Assembly (NCBI GenBank): GCA_030684355.1
Contig: JAUXTN010000040.1
Coordinates: 1-35,302 of the forward strand
DNA: 35,302 nucleotides
Reading direction: 5' to 3'
DNA from: Pseudomonadota bacterium
Lineage (GTDB): Bacteria; Myxococcota_A; UBA796; SXON01
In this document: positions 1 to 8,228 of the stretch, one piece after another
Layout of the letters: each line of letters begins with the position of its first letter
Position numbering within the stretch: the stretch's first letter is position 1
Position numbers and translations under genes: made by a program
The notes under the pieces: model-generated
Seen by the model: only the letters and a program-made list of their open reading frames with translations
The model's database searches: none
What the model was told of the DNA's origin: nothing

Positions 1-1642
1 CCGCCGCGCCCGCGGCCGCGCCGCCGTCGGATTGGCAGCACCGGAAGCCGATCTGGCGGTCGGTCAGCGCGATGGAGCGCTCCTCGACGTACGCGCAGCG
101 GCTGCCCTTCACGGCCTCGCCGGCCTTCCCGCCCTTCAGGACGCGGAAGCGATCGTTGCTCGAGCCGAGCGTGCTGGTCCACTCGCGGGCGCCGCCCGAG
201 AGGTCGTACACGCCGAAGCCGCTGCGGCAGGCCTCGTTCTGGCCGGAGATCCAGTCGGAGCGCTCGTCGCGATCGGCGTCGGGCGAGACGTCGGCGCCGC
301 AGGTCTCGGCGTTGAAGAGGTCGCCGTAGGAGTAGATGTGGTTCTCGGGGCCCTTGCAGGCGCGCTCCCACTCGTCCGCCGTGCAGAGGCGCTTGCCCTT
401 CGTGGCGCAGAACTCCGCGGCCTTCTCGTAGGACACGTTGACGACGGCGGAGCCGCCCTTCTGGTTGTCCCACTCGAAGCGGTCGATGTAGAACGCGTCG
501 AGCATCTTCTTCTGCGCCAACGGCTCCTTCGCGGAGGCGGTGCGCCCGTCCTCCGTGTTCATGCGGCCGGGGAGGTAGGTGCCCTGCGGCACGTAGACCA
601 TGTCCTCGTGGCCCACGAGCTTCTGCCGGATGACGTCCTCCGGCGGGATGGGGTTCTCGCGGACCACCTCGGCGCGGAGCTGCTCGTCCTTGCGGCGGGC
701 GCCGGCGTCGGGGTCGGTCGCCATGAGCACGGCCGCGGCCACGCCCACCAGCGCCAACGTCCCACCGATGACGACGGCCATCGTGCGCTTCGAGATGCCG
801 GCGACCGGCTTGTCGTCGTCCTGGAAGCTGCGCTGCACGTCATTGATCATGTCGCGCGCGGTCGGGTAGCGATCCTCGGAGTTCGAGGCGAGGGCGAGAT
901 CGACGATGTCGTCCACGTGCTTGGGGAGATCGTCGCGGATCTGCGTGGGGGAGAGGTAGGTCCCCATGGGGGTCTGCCCGCAGAGCAGCTCGTAGAGCAG
1001 GACGCCGGCGGAGTAAACGTCCGCCTGGCGCGTGCCGCCGGTGGACGGCGAGGACAGCTCCGGGGCCATGTAGCCGCCGAACGGGTGCTCGACGGCGGCC
1101 TCGGTGAGCACGCCCGGGTGGATGAGCTCGGAGTAGCCGAGGCCGGTGATGCGGACGGTGCGGACCACCTTGCCCGGGCCGACCGTGCGGGTCTGGATGA
1201 TGACGTTCGCGGGCTTGAGGTGCCGATGGAGCACGCCCTTCTGATGGGCGGCGTCCATCGCTTCGAGGACCTTCACCACGATCTGGGCGGCTTCCTGGAG
1301 GCTGAACGCCTTCCGTTGCCCCGCGTACTCGTCCATCAGGCGCCGGAGAGACTCGCCCTCCACGTACTCGTAGGCCATCCAGCGCTGGCCGGCGTGCTCG
1401 CCGGTGTCGGCGACCCGCACGAGCCCGTCGGAGACCACCTCGTTCGTGCGCTGGATCAGCGCGGCGGCGGCGGCGTCGGACGCGGCCGGCCCGGGGAGGA
1501 CCTTGATGGCGTACTTCTTCGCGGAGCTGAGCGAGCGGGCAAGGTAGGTCGTACCTTGGGGACCGGTGCCCAACGTTGCGTCGATCTCGTACTTCTTCGC
1601 CAGGACGTCGCCCTGCCTGAGCTGTAGCTGCGGTGCGGACAC
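1..1642 (-). CDS. Pseudokinase-like Ser/Thr kinase domain fused through a TM helix to an FGE-sulfatase domain (C-terminus cut by window edge)
   Basis: The start is GTG at 1642, preceded by AAGGAG five bases upstream. At least 547 residues are read and the frame runs off the window. Residues ~12-265 have the bacterial Ser/Thr kinase fold: a glycine-rich loop (LGTGPQGTTYLA), the ATP lysine K47 in YAIK, and the GYMAPEL segment. The catalytic loop reads HRHLKPAN, with His141 replacing the catalytic Asp. The DFG motif reads GLG, with Gly167 replacing the Mg-binding Asp. Both acidic residues needed for phosphotransfer are therefore missing, so it is probably a pseudokinase. One hydrophobic segment lies at ~285-308. 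From ~345 onward there is an FGE-sulfatase (formylglycine-generating-enzyme-like) domain: MVYVPQGTY, FYIDRFE, a KRLCTADEWERAC segment, GGAREWTS and GFRCC. Inference: the kinase fold is cytoplasmic and the FGE-like domain outside. Whether the FGE-like domain is catalytic or a ligand-binding fold is unknown. Confidence 0.88.
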   Translation of the reverse strand, partial: MSAPQLQLRQGDVLAKKYEIDATLGTGPQGTTYLARSLSSAKKYAIKVLPGPAASDAAAAALIQRTNEVVSDGLVRVADTGEHAGQRWMAYEYVEGESLRRLMDEYAGQRKAFSLQEAAQIVVKVLEAMDAAHQKGVLHRHLKPANVIIQTRTVGPGKVVRTVRITGLGYSELIHPGVLTEAAVEHPFGGYMAPELSSPSTGGTRQADVYSAGVLLYELLCGQTPMGTYLSPTQIRDDLPKHVDDIVDLALASNSEDRYPTARDMINDVQRSFQDDDKPVAGISKRTMAVVIGGTLALVGVAAAVLMATDPDAGARRKDEQLRAEVVRENPIPPEDVIRQKLVGHEDMVYVPQGTYLPGRMNTEDGRTASAKEPLAQKKMLDAFYIDRFEWDNQKGGSAVVNVSYEKAAEFCATKGKRLCTADEWERACKGPENHIYSYGDLFNAETCGADVSPDADRDERSDWISGQNEACRSGFGVYDLSGGAREWTSTLGSSNDRFRVLKGGKAGEAVKGSRCAYVEERSIALTDRQIGFRCCQSDGGAAAGAA

Positions 1643-1736
1643 GAAGGCTCCTTCGGACAGGTGAGCAGGGGGGTCGGGGGGGATCCTACCACGCGCGCCG
1701 GCCGTCGCTCAACGAGGCTCCAACGACCGGGCAGAC

Positions 1737-3434
1737 TTACGACGGTCGCTCCCCGACAAAGAAGCGTACGACTGCGAGGGCGCGGCGCCGCCAGTCTCGG
1801 GGATGGAAGCGCGTCGCGAACAGCCAATGGACCGCGAGCCCGAAGAACATGAGCGTCGCCACGCCACAGACGCCGAACCCCGAGATGGCGAGGAGGGGCA
1901 CGCCCCACGGCGCCGGCGCCCACGGCGCGATCAGCACGGAGCCGCTGATGAGGAGGGCGAGCGCGCAGAGCGCGAGCGAGATGCGGATGGCGGCGTGCCG
2001 GATCTCCATGCGGAGGTCCTCGGCTTCGGGATCCCGGGCGGTGATCGCGATGCGTCCGCGCTCCAGGTCGAGCAGGAGCTGGTTCGCTTGGGTCGGCACG
2101 TCGCGGAAGGCGGCCTGCGCGTGCTGGAGCACCCGGAAGGCGTCCGCGCCGAGGCGTTCGGGGCCGAAGCGATGGGCCACGAGGCGCTGGGCGAGGGGGC
2201 GCACCTCGGCGACGATGTCCTCGTTGGGGAGGAGGCGCTTGGCGATGCCGTCGACGATGCTCGTGGCGCGGGCGATGACCGCGAACTCGCGCGGGAGCTG
2301 GATGCGGTAGCGCGCGGCGATCTCGATGAACTCGGTGAGCGAGCTGTTCGTGGAGAGCTGCGCGAGCGAGGCGCCGTCGTACTTCTGCATCATCCGCTGG
2401 ACCTCGCCGCGGAAGGCCTTCAGGTCGACGCGCTCGCGCGTGGCGCCGGCCCGGTAGATCGCGAGCGCCACCGACTCGGCGTCCTTGAAGACGAGCCCCG
2501 TGAAGACGCTCGTCATGAGGTCCTGCATCTCGCCGGTGAGCGTGCCGGTGAGGCCGAAGTCCAGGAAGATGAGCGTGCCGTCGTCCTTGACCATCAGGTT
2601 CCCGGGGTGCGGATCCCCGTGGAAGAAGCCGTGCTCGAAGAGCTGGAGGTACCAGGACTCGATGAGCCGGCGCATCGCCGCGCGCCCCTCGGGGGAGCCG
2701 CTCGGGATGGCGTTGAGCTTCCGGCCCACCATCCGCTCCATGACGAGGATGCGGCGCGTGCAGAACTCGCGGTGGATGATCGGGACGTCGATGCCCGCCA
2801 CGCCCTGGTGGTTGGCGCGAAAGCGCTCGGCGGCCCGCGCCTCCTGGAGGAAGTCGAGCTCGCCGGCCAGGGCGGTCTCGAATTCCTGGACGATCTCGAC
2901 CGGGGTGTAGAGGCCCGGCACGGAGATCTGGCCCTCGATGAGCCGGGCAAGCGTGTAGAGGATGTGGAGGTCGCTCCGGAGCGTCTTCTCGATGCCGGGG
3001 CGCTGGACCTTGACCGCGACCTCCCGGCCGTCCTTCAAAAAGGCGATGTGCACCTGGGCGATCGAGGCGCTCGCGACGGCGACCTCCTCGAAGCTCGTGA
3101 ACACCTCCTCCAAAGGCGCGCGGAGCTCCTCCTCGACCTGCGCGCGGATCGCGGCGAAGTCGACAGTGGGGGCGTTGTCCTGGAGCGTCGCGAGCTCTTC
3201 GAGCACGGCCTGCGGCAGGATGTCGGGACGCACCGACATGACCTGGCCGAGCTTGATGAACGTCGGGCCGAGATCGGCGAGCGCGAGGCGGATGCGCATC
3301 GCGACCGGCGCTTCGCTCGCGCTGGTCTTCGTCTCCACGCCCACGATGCGCGAGAGCTCGCCGAAACCGTGCTCCGCGAGGACCAGCGCGACGTCGCGCA
3401 CGCGGGGCAGGTCGTGGACGCTGATGTGCGCCAC
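1737..3434 (-). CDS. ABC1/AarF/UbiB-family atypical kinase-like protein
   Basis: 565 residues from a GTG start (3434), with only AGGG as a weak ribosome site. Family hallmarks are clear. These are the KxGQ motif (FIKLGQVMSVRPDILP) near residue 57, the Ala-rich loop and lysine (ASIAQVH, then VAVKVQRPGI), the HGDPHPGN catalytic-loop equivalent, and LDFGLTG as the metal-binding DFG. Two hydrophobic C-terminal helices (about residues 487-505 and 512-540) anchor it in the membrane, as in UbiB. UbiB/ADCK proteins support ubiquinone or other isoprenoid-lipid metabolism through an ATPase-like activity. The lipid served here cannot be read from the sequence, and no ubi genes lie nearby. It lies 51 bases downstream of proS on the same strand and could be read through from it. 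The gene looks complete. Confidence 0.93.
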   Translation of the reverse strand: MAHISVHDLPRVRDVALVLAEHGFGELSRIVGVETKTSASEAPVAMRIRLALADLGPTFIKLGQVMSVRPDILPQAVLEELATLQDNAPTVDFAAIRAQVEEELRAPLEEVFTSFEEVAVASASIAQVHIAFLKDGREVAVKVQRPGIEKTLRSDLHILYTLARLIEGQISVPGLYTPVEIVQEFETALAGELDFLQEARAAERFRANHQGVAGIDVPIIHREFCTRRILVMERMVGRKLNAIPSGSPEGRAAMRRLIESWYLQLFEHGFFHGDPHPGNLMVKDDGTLIFLDFGLTGTLTGEMQDLMTSVFTGLVFKDAESVALAIYRAGATRERVDLKAFRGEVQRMMQKYDGASLAQLSTNSSLTEFIEIAARYRIQLPREFAVIARATSIVDGIAKRLLPNEDIVAEVRPLAQRLVAHRFGPERLGADAFRVLQHAQAAFRDVPTQANQLLLDLERGRIAITARDPEAEDLRMEIRHAAIRISLALCALALLISGSVLIAPWAPAPWGVPLLAISGFGVCGVATLMFFGLAVHWLFATRFHPRDWRRRALAVVRFFVGERPS

Positions 3435-3485
3435 GCCGGCCCTACGCCCGGGTCCCGGGGAACAAGGCGCCCCGTTCGACCGGCA

Positions 3486-4961
3486 CTAGTACGCCCGCGC
3501 GAAGATCGCCATGTGGGTGGCCGGGCGGCCCGAGTAGAAGCACGTGCGGCCTTGGGCCTCCGCCTGCGCGTCGATCGGGTAGCAGCGGATGGTCGCCCGC
3601 GTCTCGTCCTTGATCTTCTGCTCGGCGGTCGCGTCGTCGTGCCAGGGCACGAGGAAGAAGCCGCCGCCGTCCAGCGCCGCGCTCATCTCGGCGTAGGTCT
3701 CGGGGCGGAAGGTGCGCGCCTGCTGGTTGGCGAGCGCGCGCGTGTAGAGCTCGCCCTGGATCGTGTCGAGCTTGGCGCGGACGGCCTGCGCGAGGCCCTC
3801 GAGCGGCATGCCCTCCTTCTTGCCGCCGGTGCGCGCCGCCGCGAACACGGAGGCCTGCTTCACGTCGCGGGGGCCGATCTCCAGGCGGAGGGGCACGCCC
3901 TTGCGCTCCCACTCGTAGTACTTGGCGCCCGGCTTCATGTCGCGGTCGTCGAGCTTGACGCGGACGGTCGGCTTCAGCGCGGCGACGACCTGCTCGCAGA
4001 AGGCCATGACGTCGGCCTTCTCGGCGTCGTTCTTCCAGATGGGCGTCACGACGACCTGGACCGGCGCGATGGTCGGCGGGAGGACGAGCCCGGTGTCATC
4101 GGAGTGGGCCATGATGACGGCGCCGATGAGCCGCGTGGACACGCCCCAGCTCGTCGCCCAGACGTGCTCGCGGGTGCCTTCCTGGGTCTGGAAGGTCACG
4201 TCGAACGCCTTCGCGAAGTTCTGGCCGAGGAAGTGCGAGGTGCCGGCCTGGAGCGCCCAGCCGTTCTGCATCATCGCCTCGATGCAGAAGGTCTCCAACG
4301 CGCCGGCGAAGCGCTCGGACGCGCTCTTCACGCCCGGGATGACGGGGAGCGCCAGGATCTCGCGGGCGAACTCGGTGTAGACGCCGAGCATCTTCGTCGC
4401 CTCGTCCATCGCCTCCGCGGAGGTGGCGTGGGCGGTGTGGCCCTCCTGCCAGAGGAATTCGCTCGTGCGGAGGAACAGCCGCGTCTTCATCTCCCAACGG
4501 ACGACGTTCGCCCACTGGTTGATGAGGATCGGGAGGTCGCGGTAGGACTGGATCCACTGGCCGTACATGTGCCAGATGATGGTCTCGGAGGTGGGCCGCA
4601 CGACGAGCGGCTCCTCGAGCTTCGACTCCGGATCGGGCTCGACCCCGCCGCCCTTCGCCGCGCGCAGGCGGTGGTGCGTCACGACGGCGCACTCCTTGGC
4701 GAAGCCCTCGACGTGCTCGGCCTCCTTCGAGAGGAACGACACGGGGATGAACAGCGGGAAGTACGCGTTGACGTGCCCCGTGTCCTTGAAGCGCCGGTCG
4801 AGATCGTCGCGCATGTGCTCCCACATCGCGTACCCGTGCGGCCGGATGACCATCGCCCCCTTGACCGGCGAGTAATCGGCGAGCCCCGCGGCGCTGATGA
4901 CATCGAGGTACCACTGCGAGTAGTCGGTGGCGCGGGGGGTGATCGGGCTGTCCTGGGACAC
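3486..4961 (-). CDS. proS: Prolyl-tRNA synthetase, short archaeal/eukaryotic-type (no INS editing domain)
   Basis: Charges tRNA-Pro with proline in the cytoplasm. The frame stays open far upstream, but the chosen start is GTG 4961 (protein begins MSQDSPITPRATDYSQWY), with GGAG eight bases before it. This gives 491 residues. Class II features are present: motif 2 as VRWEMKTRLFLRTSEFLWQEGHTAHAT, TSETIIWHMY for proline/ATP binding, and motif 3 around LVLPPTIAPVQVVV leading into the anticodon-binding domain. No INS editing domain separates motifs 2 and 3. The protein ends in ...ARAY, and a terminal tyrosine is typical of the Thermus/archaeal-type ProRS with the extra C-terminal domain. This form is found in a minority of bacteria, including many deltaproteobacteria. 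The gene is divergent from the cupin gene at 5103 across 141 bases. Confidence 0.97.
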   Translation of the reverse strand: MSQDSPITPRATDYSQWYLDVISAAGLADYSPVKGAMVIRPHGYAMWEHMRDDLDRRFKDTGHVNAYFPLFIPVSFLSKEAEHVEGFAKECAVVTHHRLRAAKGGGVEPDPESKLEEPLVVRPTSETIIWHMYGQWIQSYRDLPILINQWANVVRWEMKTRLFLRTSEFLWQEGHTAHATSAEAMDEATKMLGVYTEFAREILALPVIPGVKSASERFAGALETFCIEAMMQNGWALQAGTSHFLGQNFAKAFDVTFQTQEGTREHVWATSWGVSTRLIGAVIMAHSDDTGLVLPPTIAPVQVVVTPIWKNDAEKADVMAFCEQVVAALKPTVRVKLDDRDMKPGAKYYEWERKGVPLRLEIGPRDVKQASVFAAARTGGKKEGMPLEGLAQAVRAKLDTIQGELYTRALANQQARTFRPETYAEMSAALDGGGFFLVPWHDDATAEQKIKDETRATIRCYPIDAQAEAQGRTCFYSGRPATHMAIFARAY

Positions 4962-5061
4962 TTGGGGCTCCGGTGGCGGGCGGGCTTCTAACTTGCTCGC
5001 GGGATCCGTGCCTCGGAGGGGTAGCCTCGAAGCGACACCCTGAAGAGCTAAGGGGGGCGTT

Positions 5062-5081
5062 GCGGGGGGCCTGCCCCCCGC
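5062..5081. other. Perfect GC hairpin in the proS / cupin divergent intergenic region
   Basis: GCGGGGGG (5062-5069) and CCCCCCGC (5074-5081) form an 8-bp stem with a 4-base loop, about 20 bases before the cupin start. Neither strand has a T run after it, so it is not a standard intrinsic terminator. It may shape the 5' leader of the cupin mRNA or be a dispersed GC element. No convincing -35/-10 pair was seen in this 141-base region. Confidence 0.45.
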
Positions 5082-5102
5082 CCCAATAAAAAGGAAGTGA
5101 CG

Positions 5103-5462
5103 ATGTACCGGGTCATCCACATGGACGAGGAGCATCCGCTCGGGATGCCGGACGCCGCCGTGGAGCTGTTCCGGGTCCAAGGGCGGGACCGGACGGTCGT
5201 GGCGATGGCGCGGCACGTGCGGACGCCGCAGCTGCTCGCGGCGATGGACGGGCGGCGGTGGGGGATGTGGCTCGCGCCGGAGGGGCCGGAGCCCCGGGAT
5301 CCCGTGTGGGTCGAGGTCTCCGCGGAGGAGACGCTCCTGCTCGACGCGGGGACGTGGCACCACGGGCCCATCCCGCTCGACGCCGAGGCGGGCAGCTACC
5401 TGACGGTGGAGGCGCCCGGTACGAACCGCCACGACTTCGAAAGTCGCGCCGTGAGGCGATGA
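5103..5462 (+). CDS. Small cupin-fold protein, ureidoglycolate-lyase (AllA)-like
   Basis: 119 residues starting at ATG 5103, with AAGGA seven bases upstream. A GTG six bases earlier (5097) is in frame but overlaps the ribosome-site spacing. The C-terminal half has the pattern seen in ureidoglycolate lyase (AllA, PF04115) and related RmlC-like cupins: a strand with WVEVSAEETLLLDAGTWHHGPIPL, then YLTVEAPGTNRHDF. AllA splits ureidoglycolate to glyoxylate and urea in purine catabolism. No allantoin or ureide genes are near, so that substrate is not supported by context. The N-terminal half is less recognisable and the protein is shorter than typical AllA (about 160 residues). It stands 48 bases before tkt in the same direction, so co-transcription is plausible. 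Family call moderate; enzymatic role unknown. Confidence 0.65.
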   Translation: MYRVIHMDEEHPLGMPDAAVELFRVQGRDRTVVAMARHVRTPQLLAAMDGRRWGMWLAPEGPEPRDPVWVEVSAEETLLLDAGTWHHGPIPLDAEAGSYLTVEAPGTNRHDFESRAVRR

Positions 5463-5510
5463 CGCGGTCGGGGGCAATCGGTTAGCCCCGGCGCGCGCAC
5501 GGGAGCGCCG

Positions 5511-7484
5511 TTGACCGACCTCGACCTGCAAATCGCCAACACCATCCGCGGCCTCTCGATGGATGCCGTCCAGGCCGCGAACTCCGGTCACCCCGGCATG
5601 CCCCTCGGCATGGCCGACGTGGCGACGGTGCTCTGGACCCGCTTCCTCCGCTACGACCCGACCGACCCGGCGTGGCCGGACCGGGACCGCTTCGTGCTCT
5701 CCGGCGGGCACGGGTCGATGCTGCTCTACTCGATGCTCTACCTGACGGGGCAGGCACTTACGCTGGATGACCTCAAGTCGTTCCGGCAGTGGGGCAGCAA
5801 GTGCGCGGGCCATCCGGAGCACGGCGAGGCGCCCGGCATCGAGACGACGACCGGGCCGCTCGGCCAGGGCTTCGCGAACGCGGTGGGCATGGCCGTCGCC
5901 GAGGAGTGGCTGCGCGCCCGCTTCGGCGAGGGGCTCGTGAACCACTGGACGTACATGACCTGCGGCGACGGGGACCTCATGGAGGGCGTCTGCGCCGAGG
6001 CCGCGTCCTTCGCGGGCCACCAGAAGCTCGGTCGCCTCATCTGCTTGTGGGACGACAACAAGATCACGATCGACGGCTCGACCGAGCTCTCGATCAGCGA
6101 GGACGTGGGCGCGCGGTTCGCCGCCTACGGCTGGCACGTGCAGTCGGTGGACGGGCATGACCGCGCGGCCATCGCCGCCGCGATCGCCGCCGCCCGCGAC
6201 GTGACGGATCGCCCGTCGATGATCGCCTGCCGCACGAAGATCGGTTTCGGCTCCCCCAACAAGGAGGGGAAGAGCTCCTCGCACGGCGCGCCGCTCGGCG
6301 TCGACGAGGTGCGGGCCACCAAGGTCCGCCTCGGCCTCAACCCCGATGAGCACTTCGCCGTTCCCGACGCCGTGGTCGCCGGCATCCGCGCGAAGGACAA
6401 CGAGCGCCAGGTGCTTCGCGAGGCCTGGGAGGCCCGCGTGGCCGACTCGCCGAAGGGCGCCGAGCTCCGCTCGTTCCTCTCGGGCAAGCTCGACGTGGAC
6501 GCCGTGGCGTTCCCCGTGCACGCCGCCGGCTCCTCGCTCGCGACCCGCAAGTCGAGCGAGGCCGCCCTCCAGGCCGCCGCGGCGGCGATCCCGAACCTCA
6601 TCGGCGGGAGCGCCGACCTGTCCGAGTCGAACCTCACGCAGATCAAGGGCGCGTCGGCCTTCCAGCCGGACAGCCGCACGGGGCGCAACCTCGCGTTCGG
6701 CATCCGCGAGCACGCGATGGCCGCGATCTGCAACGGCCTCGTGCTCCACGGCGGCGTGCGGCCCTACTGCGCGACCTTCCTCATCTTCCACGACTACATG
6801 CGGCCGAGCGTGCGGCTCTCCGCGCTGATGCACCAGCCCGTCGTCTACGTCTACACGCACGACTCCGTGTGGGTGGGCGAGGACGGCCCGACGCACCAGC
6901 CGATCGAGACGCTCCAGGCGATGCGCCTCATCCCGAACCTCCGCGTCATCCGCCCGGCGGACGGCAACGAGGCCAACGAGGCGTGGCGGCTCGCGCTCGC
7001 GCACGACACCGGCCCGACGGCCCTGGCGTTCACGCGCCAGAACCTCACGACGCTCGACCGCGCGGTGTACCCGCCCGCGGCCTCCATCGCGAAGGGCGCC
7101 TACGTGCTGCGCGACGTGGCGAACCCCGCGGTCGTGCTCATCGGCACGGGCTCCGAGGTGCACGTGGCGCTCGAAGCCGCCGAGAAGCTCGCGGCCGAGG
7201 GCATCGCCGCCCGCGTCGTGAACATGGCGTGCTGCGAGCTCTTCGACGAGCAGGACGCCGCCTACAAGCTTGCCGTGCTGCCGCGCGGCGTGCCCCGCGT
7301 GAGCGTCGAGGCCGGCACCACCCGCGGGTGGGAGCGCTACGTCGGGCTCGACGGCGCGAGCGTCGGCATCGATCGCTTCGGGGCGAGCGCGCCCGGCAAG
7401 ACCGTCGTGGAGAAGCTCGGCGTGAACGTGCCGAACGTGGTCGCGACGGCCCGTCGTGTGATCGGTTCGGGCGTCATCGGGTAG
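5511..7484 (+). CDS. tkt: Transketolase
   Basis: 657 residues from a TTG start (5511), with GGGAG five bases upstream; the protein begins (M)[17 protein letters not shown]. This thiamine-diphosphate enzyme moves two-carbon units between sugar phosphates in the pentose phosphate pathway. Visible signatures are [40 protein letters not shown], the ThDP/metal motif GDGDLMEGV followed by [14 protein letters not shown], the pyrimidine-domain motif [15 protein letters not shown], and [12 protein letters not shown] in the transketolase signature. Length is normal (~660) and no domain is missing. It follows the AllA-like cupin gene by 48 bases. The use of TTG may lower translation initiation. Confidence 0.98.
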   Translation: MTDLDLQIANTIRGLSMDAVQAANSGHPGMPLGMADVATVLWTRFLRYDPTDPAWPDRDRFVLSGGHGSMLLYSMLYLTGQALTLDDLKSFRQWGSKCAGHPEHGEAPGIETTTGPLGQGFANAVGMAVAEEWLRARFGEGLVNHWTYMTCGDGDLMEGVCAEAASFAGHQKLGRLICLWDDNKITIDGSTELSISEDVGARFAAYGWHVQSVDGHDRAAIAAAIAAARDVTDRPSMIACRTKIGFGSPNKEGKSSSHGAPLGVDEVRATKVRLGLNPDEHFAVPDAVVAGIRAKDNERQVLREAWEARVADSPKGAELRSFLSGKLDVDAVAFPVHAAGSSLATRKSSEAALQAAAAAIPNLIGGSADLSESNLTQIKGASAFQPDSRTGRNLAFGIREHAMAAICNGLVLHGGVRPYCATFLIFHDYMRPSVRLSALMHQPVVYVYTHDSVWVGEDGPTHQPIETLQAMRLIPNLRVIRPADGNEANEAWRLALAHDTGPTALAFTRQNLTTLDRAVYPPAASIAKGAYVLRDVANPAVVLIGTGSEVHVALEAAEKLAAEGIAARVVNMACCELFDEQDAAYKLAVLPRGVPRVSVEAGTTRGWERYVGLDGASVGIDRFGASAPGKTVVEKLGVNVPNVVATARRVIGSGVIG

Positions 7485-7497
7485 CGGCGGCTCGGGG

Positions 7498-7520
7498 GGG
7501 CCCGCCGCGAGCGCGGGCCC
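7498..7520. terminator. Hairpin between convergent tkt and hypothetical secreted protein
   Basis: GGGCCCGC (7498-7505) and GCGGGCCC (7513-7520) form a perfect 8-bp stem with a 7-base loop. It sits 14 bases after the tkt stop and 22 bases beyond the end of the opposing gene. T-tracts are essentially absent (only TT on the plus side), so the call as a bidirectional terminator rests on position and stem strength. Confidence 0.5.
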
Positions 7521-7541
7521 TTCGCGAGAGGGCGGCCCCCG

Positions 7542-8111
7542 TCAGTACATCGAGATCTTGCCCAGGTGCTCGACGAGCTTCATGCCGTAGGGGTCGATGG
7601 CGCCCACCGGCGCGTGGAACTTCGCGTCGGGGCAGGACCAGACGTGGAGGGTCACGTTGTTCGTGGCCGCCGACGCCTTGTTGCGCTGGTTGAGGTAGAG
7701 CTCGAGGAGGTCCTCCGCGGTCGCGGGGGGCGGGGTCGCGGCGTAGGACGTGGCCTCGACCGTCGGGACCTTGTAGAGCACGCCGCCGTCGAGCCGGGAG
7801 AAGAACCCCATGATCCCGCCGATGTCCCCGTAGGGGAGGTAGCGCAGCTCGAGGAGCGGGATGCCGCCCGGCGACGCCGATGCGGGGCGGATCTTGCCGA
7901 GCCCGACGGTCTGCGTGCAGGCCACGGTGCTGTCGAAGAAGAGGCCCTTGCAGTCGAAGTCCGGGAGGGGCGGGGCGTCGGGGGAGGCCGCGAGCACGAA
8001 CCAGACCGACGGATCGTCCTTCGTGGGGCAGGTGGGGACCCACGAGTCGGCCGCGACGGCGGCGGGGCTGCCTTGGAGGAGGGCGAGGAGCGCGAGCGGT
8101 CCGTACAACAT
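7542..8111 (-). CDS. Secreted hypothetical protein with signal peptide
   Basis: 189 residues; ATG at 8111 with AGGAG six bases upstream, a good ribosome site. The first ~21 residues form a signal peptide: a short n-region, the hydrophobic core PLALLALLQ, and an AVA cleavage site before DSW. The mature part contains four cysteines (CPTKDD, FDCKGLF, ACTQTV, WSCPD), which may form two disulfides in the periplasm. No catalytic motif or known family was recognised. The C-terminus ends GKISMY. It is divergent from the PBP gene across 117 bases and convergent with tkt. Function unknown; conserved-domain searches would be needed to say more. Confidence 0.75.
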   Translation of the reverse strand: MLYGPLALLALLQGSPAAVAADSWVPTCPTKDDPSVWFVLAASPDAPPLPDFDCKGLFFDSTVACTQTVGLGKIRPASASPGGIPLLELRYLPYGDIGGIMGFFSRLDGGVLYKVPTVEATSYAATPPPATAEDLLELYLNQRNKASAATNNVTLHVWSCPDAKFHAPVGAIDPYGMKLVEHLGKISMY

Positions 8112-8212
8112 GCGGAACTCCTAACGAGCGGCCACAGGTTCGCACGCTCGTGCTCGTAGAGGGGCCACTTGCACCGGTCTGTCCGCCCGGGGCTCAGGGT
8201 GGACCTCCGTGC

Positions 8213-8218
8213 TACACT
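8213..8218 (+). promoter_or_regulatory. Possible -10 element (TACACT) giving a nearly leaderless PBP mRNA
   Basis: TACACT lies 10 bases before the PBP ATG and matches 4 of 6 consensus bases. No Shine-Dalgarno sequence is visible before that ATG and no clear -35 is placed at 16-18 bases. If used, transcription would start only a few bases before the start codon. Weak, sequence-only call. Confidence 0.25.
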
Positions 8219-8228
8219 CGACGCGTCA

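Noticed and set aside
1456..1923. 155-codon minus-strand frame overlapping the kinase and UbiB genes
   Set aside because: Out of frame with both. No recognisable domain, and it covers their clear start and end.
1803..4991. 1062-codon plus-strand open frame
   Set aside because: Antisense shadow of the UbiB-family gene and proS. Composition is typical of a complementary frame in high-GC DNA.
4962..7163. Minus-strand open frame continuing upstream of proS across the tkt gene
   Set aside because: It is Arg/Val/His/Glu-rich with no motif and antisense to an unmistakable transketolase. ProRS homology begins only at 4961.
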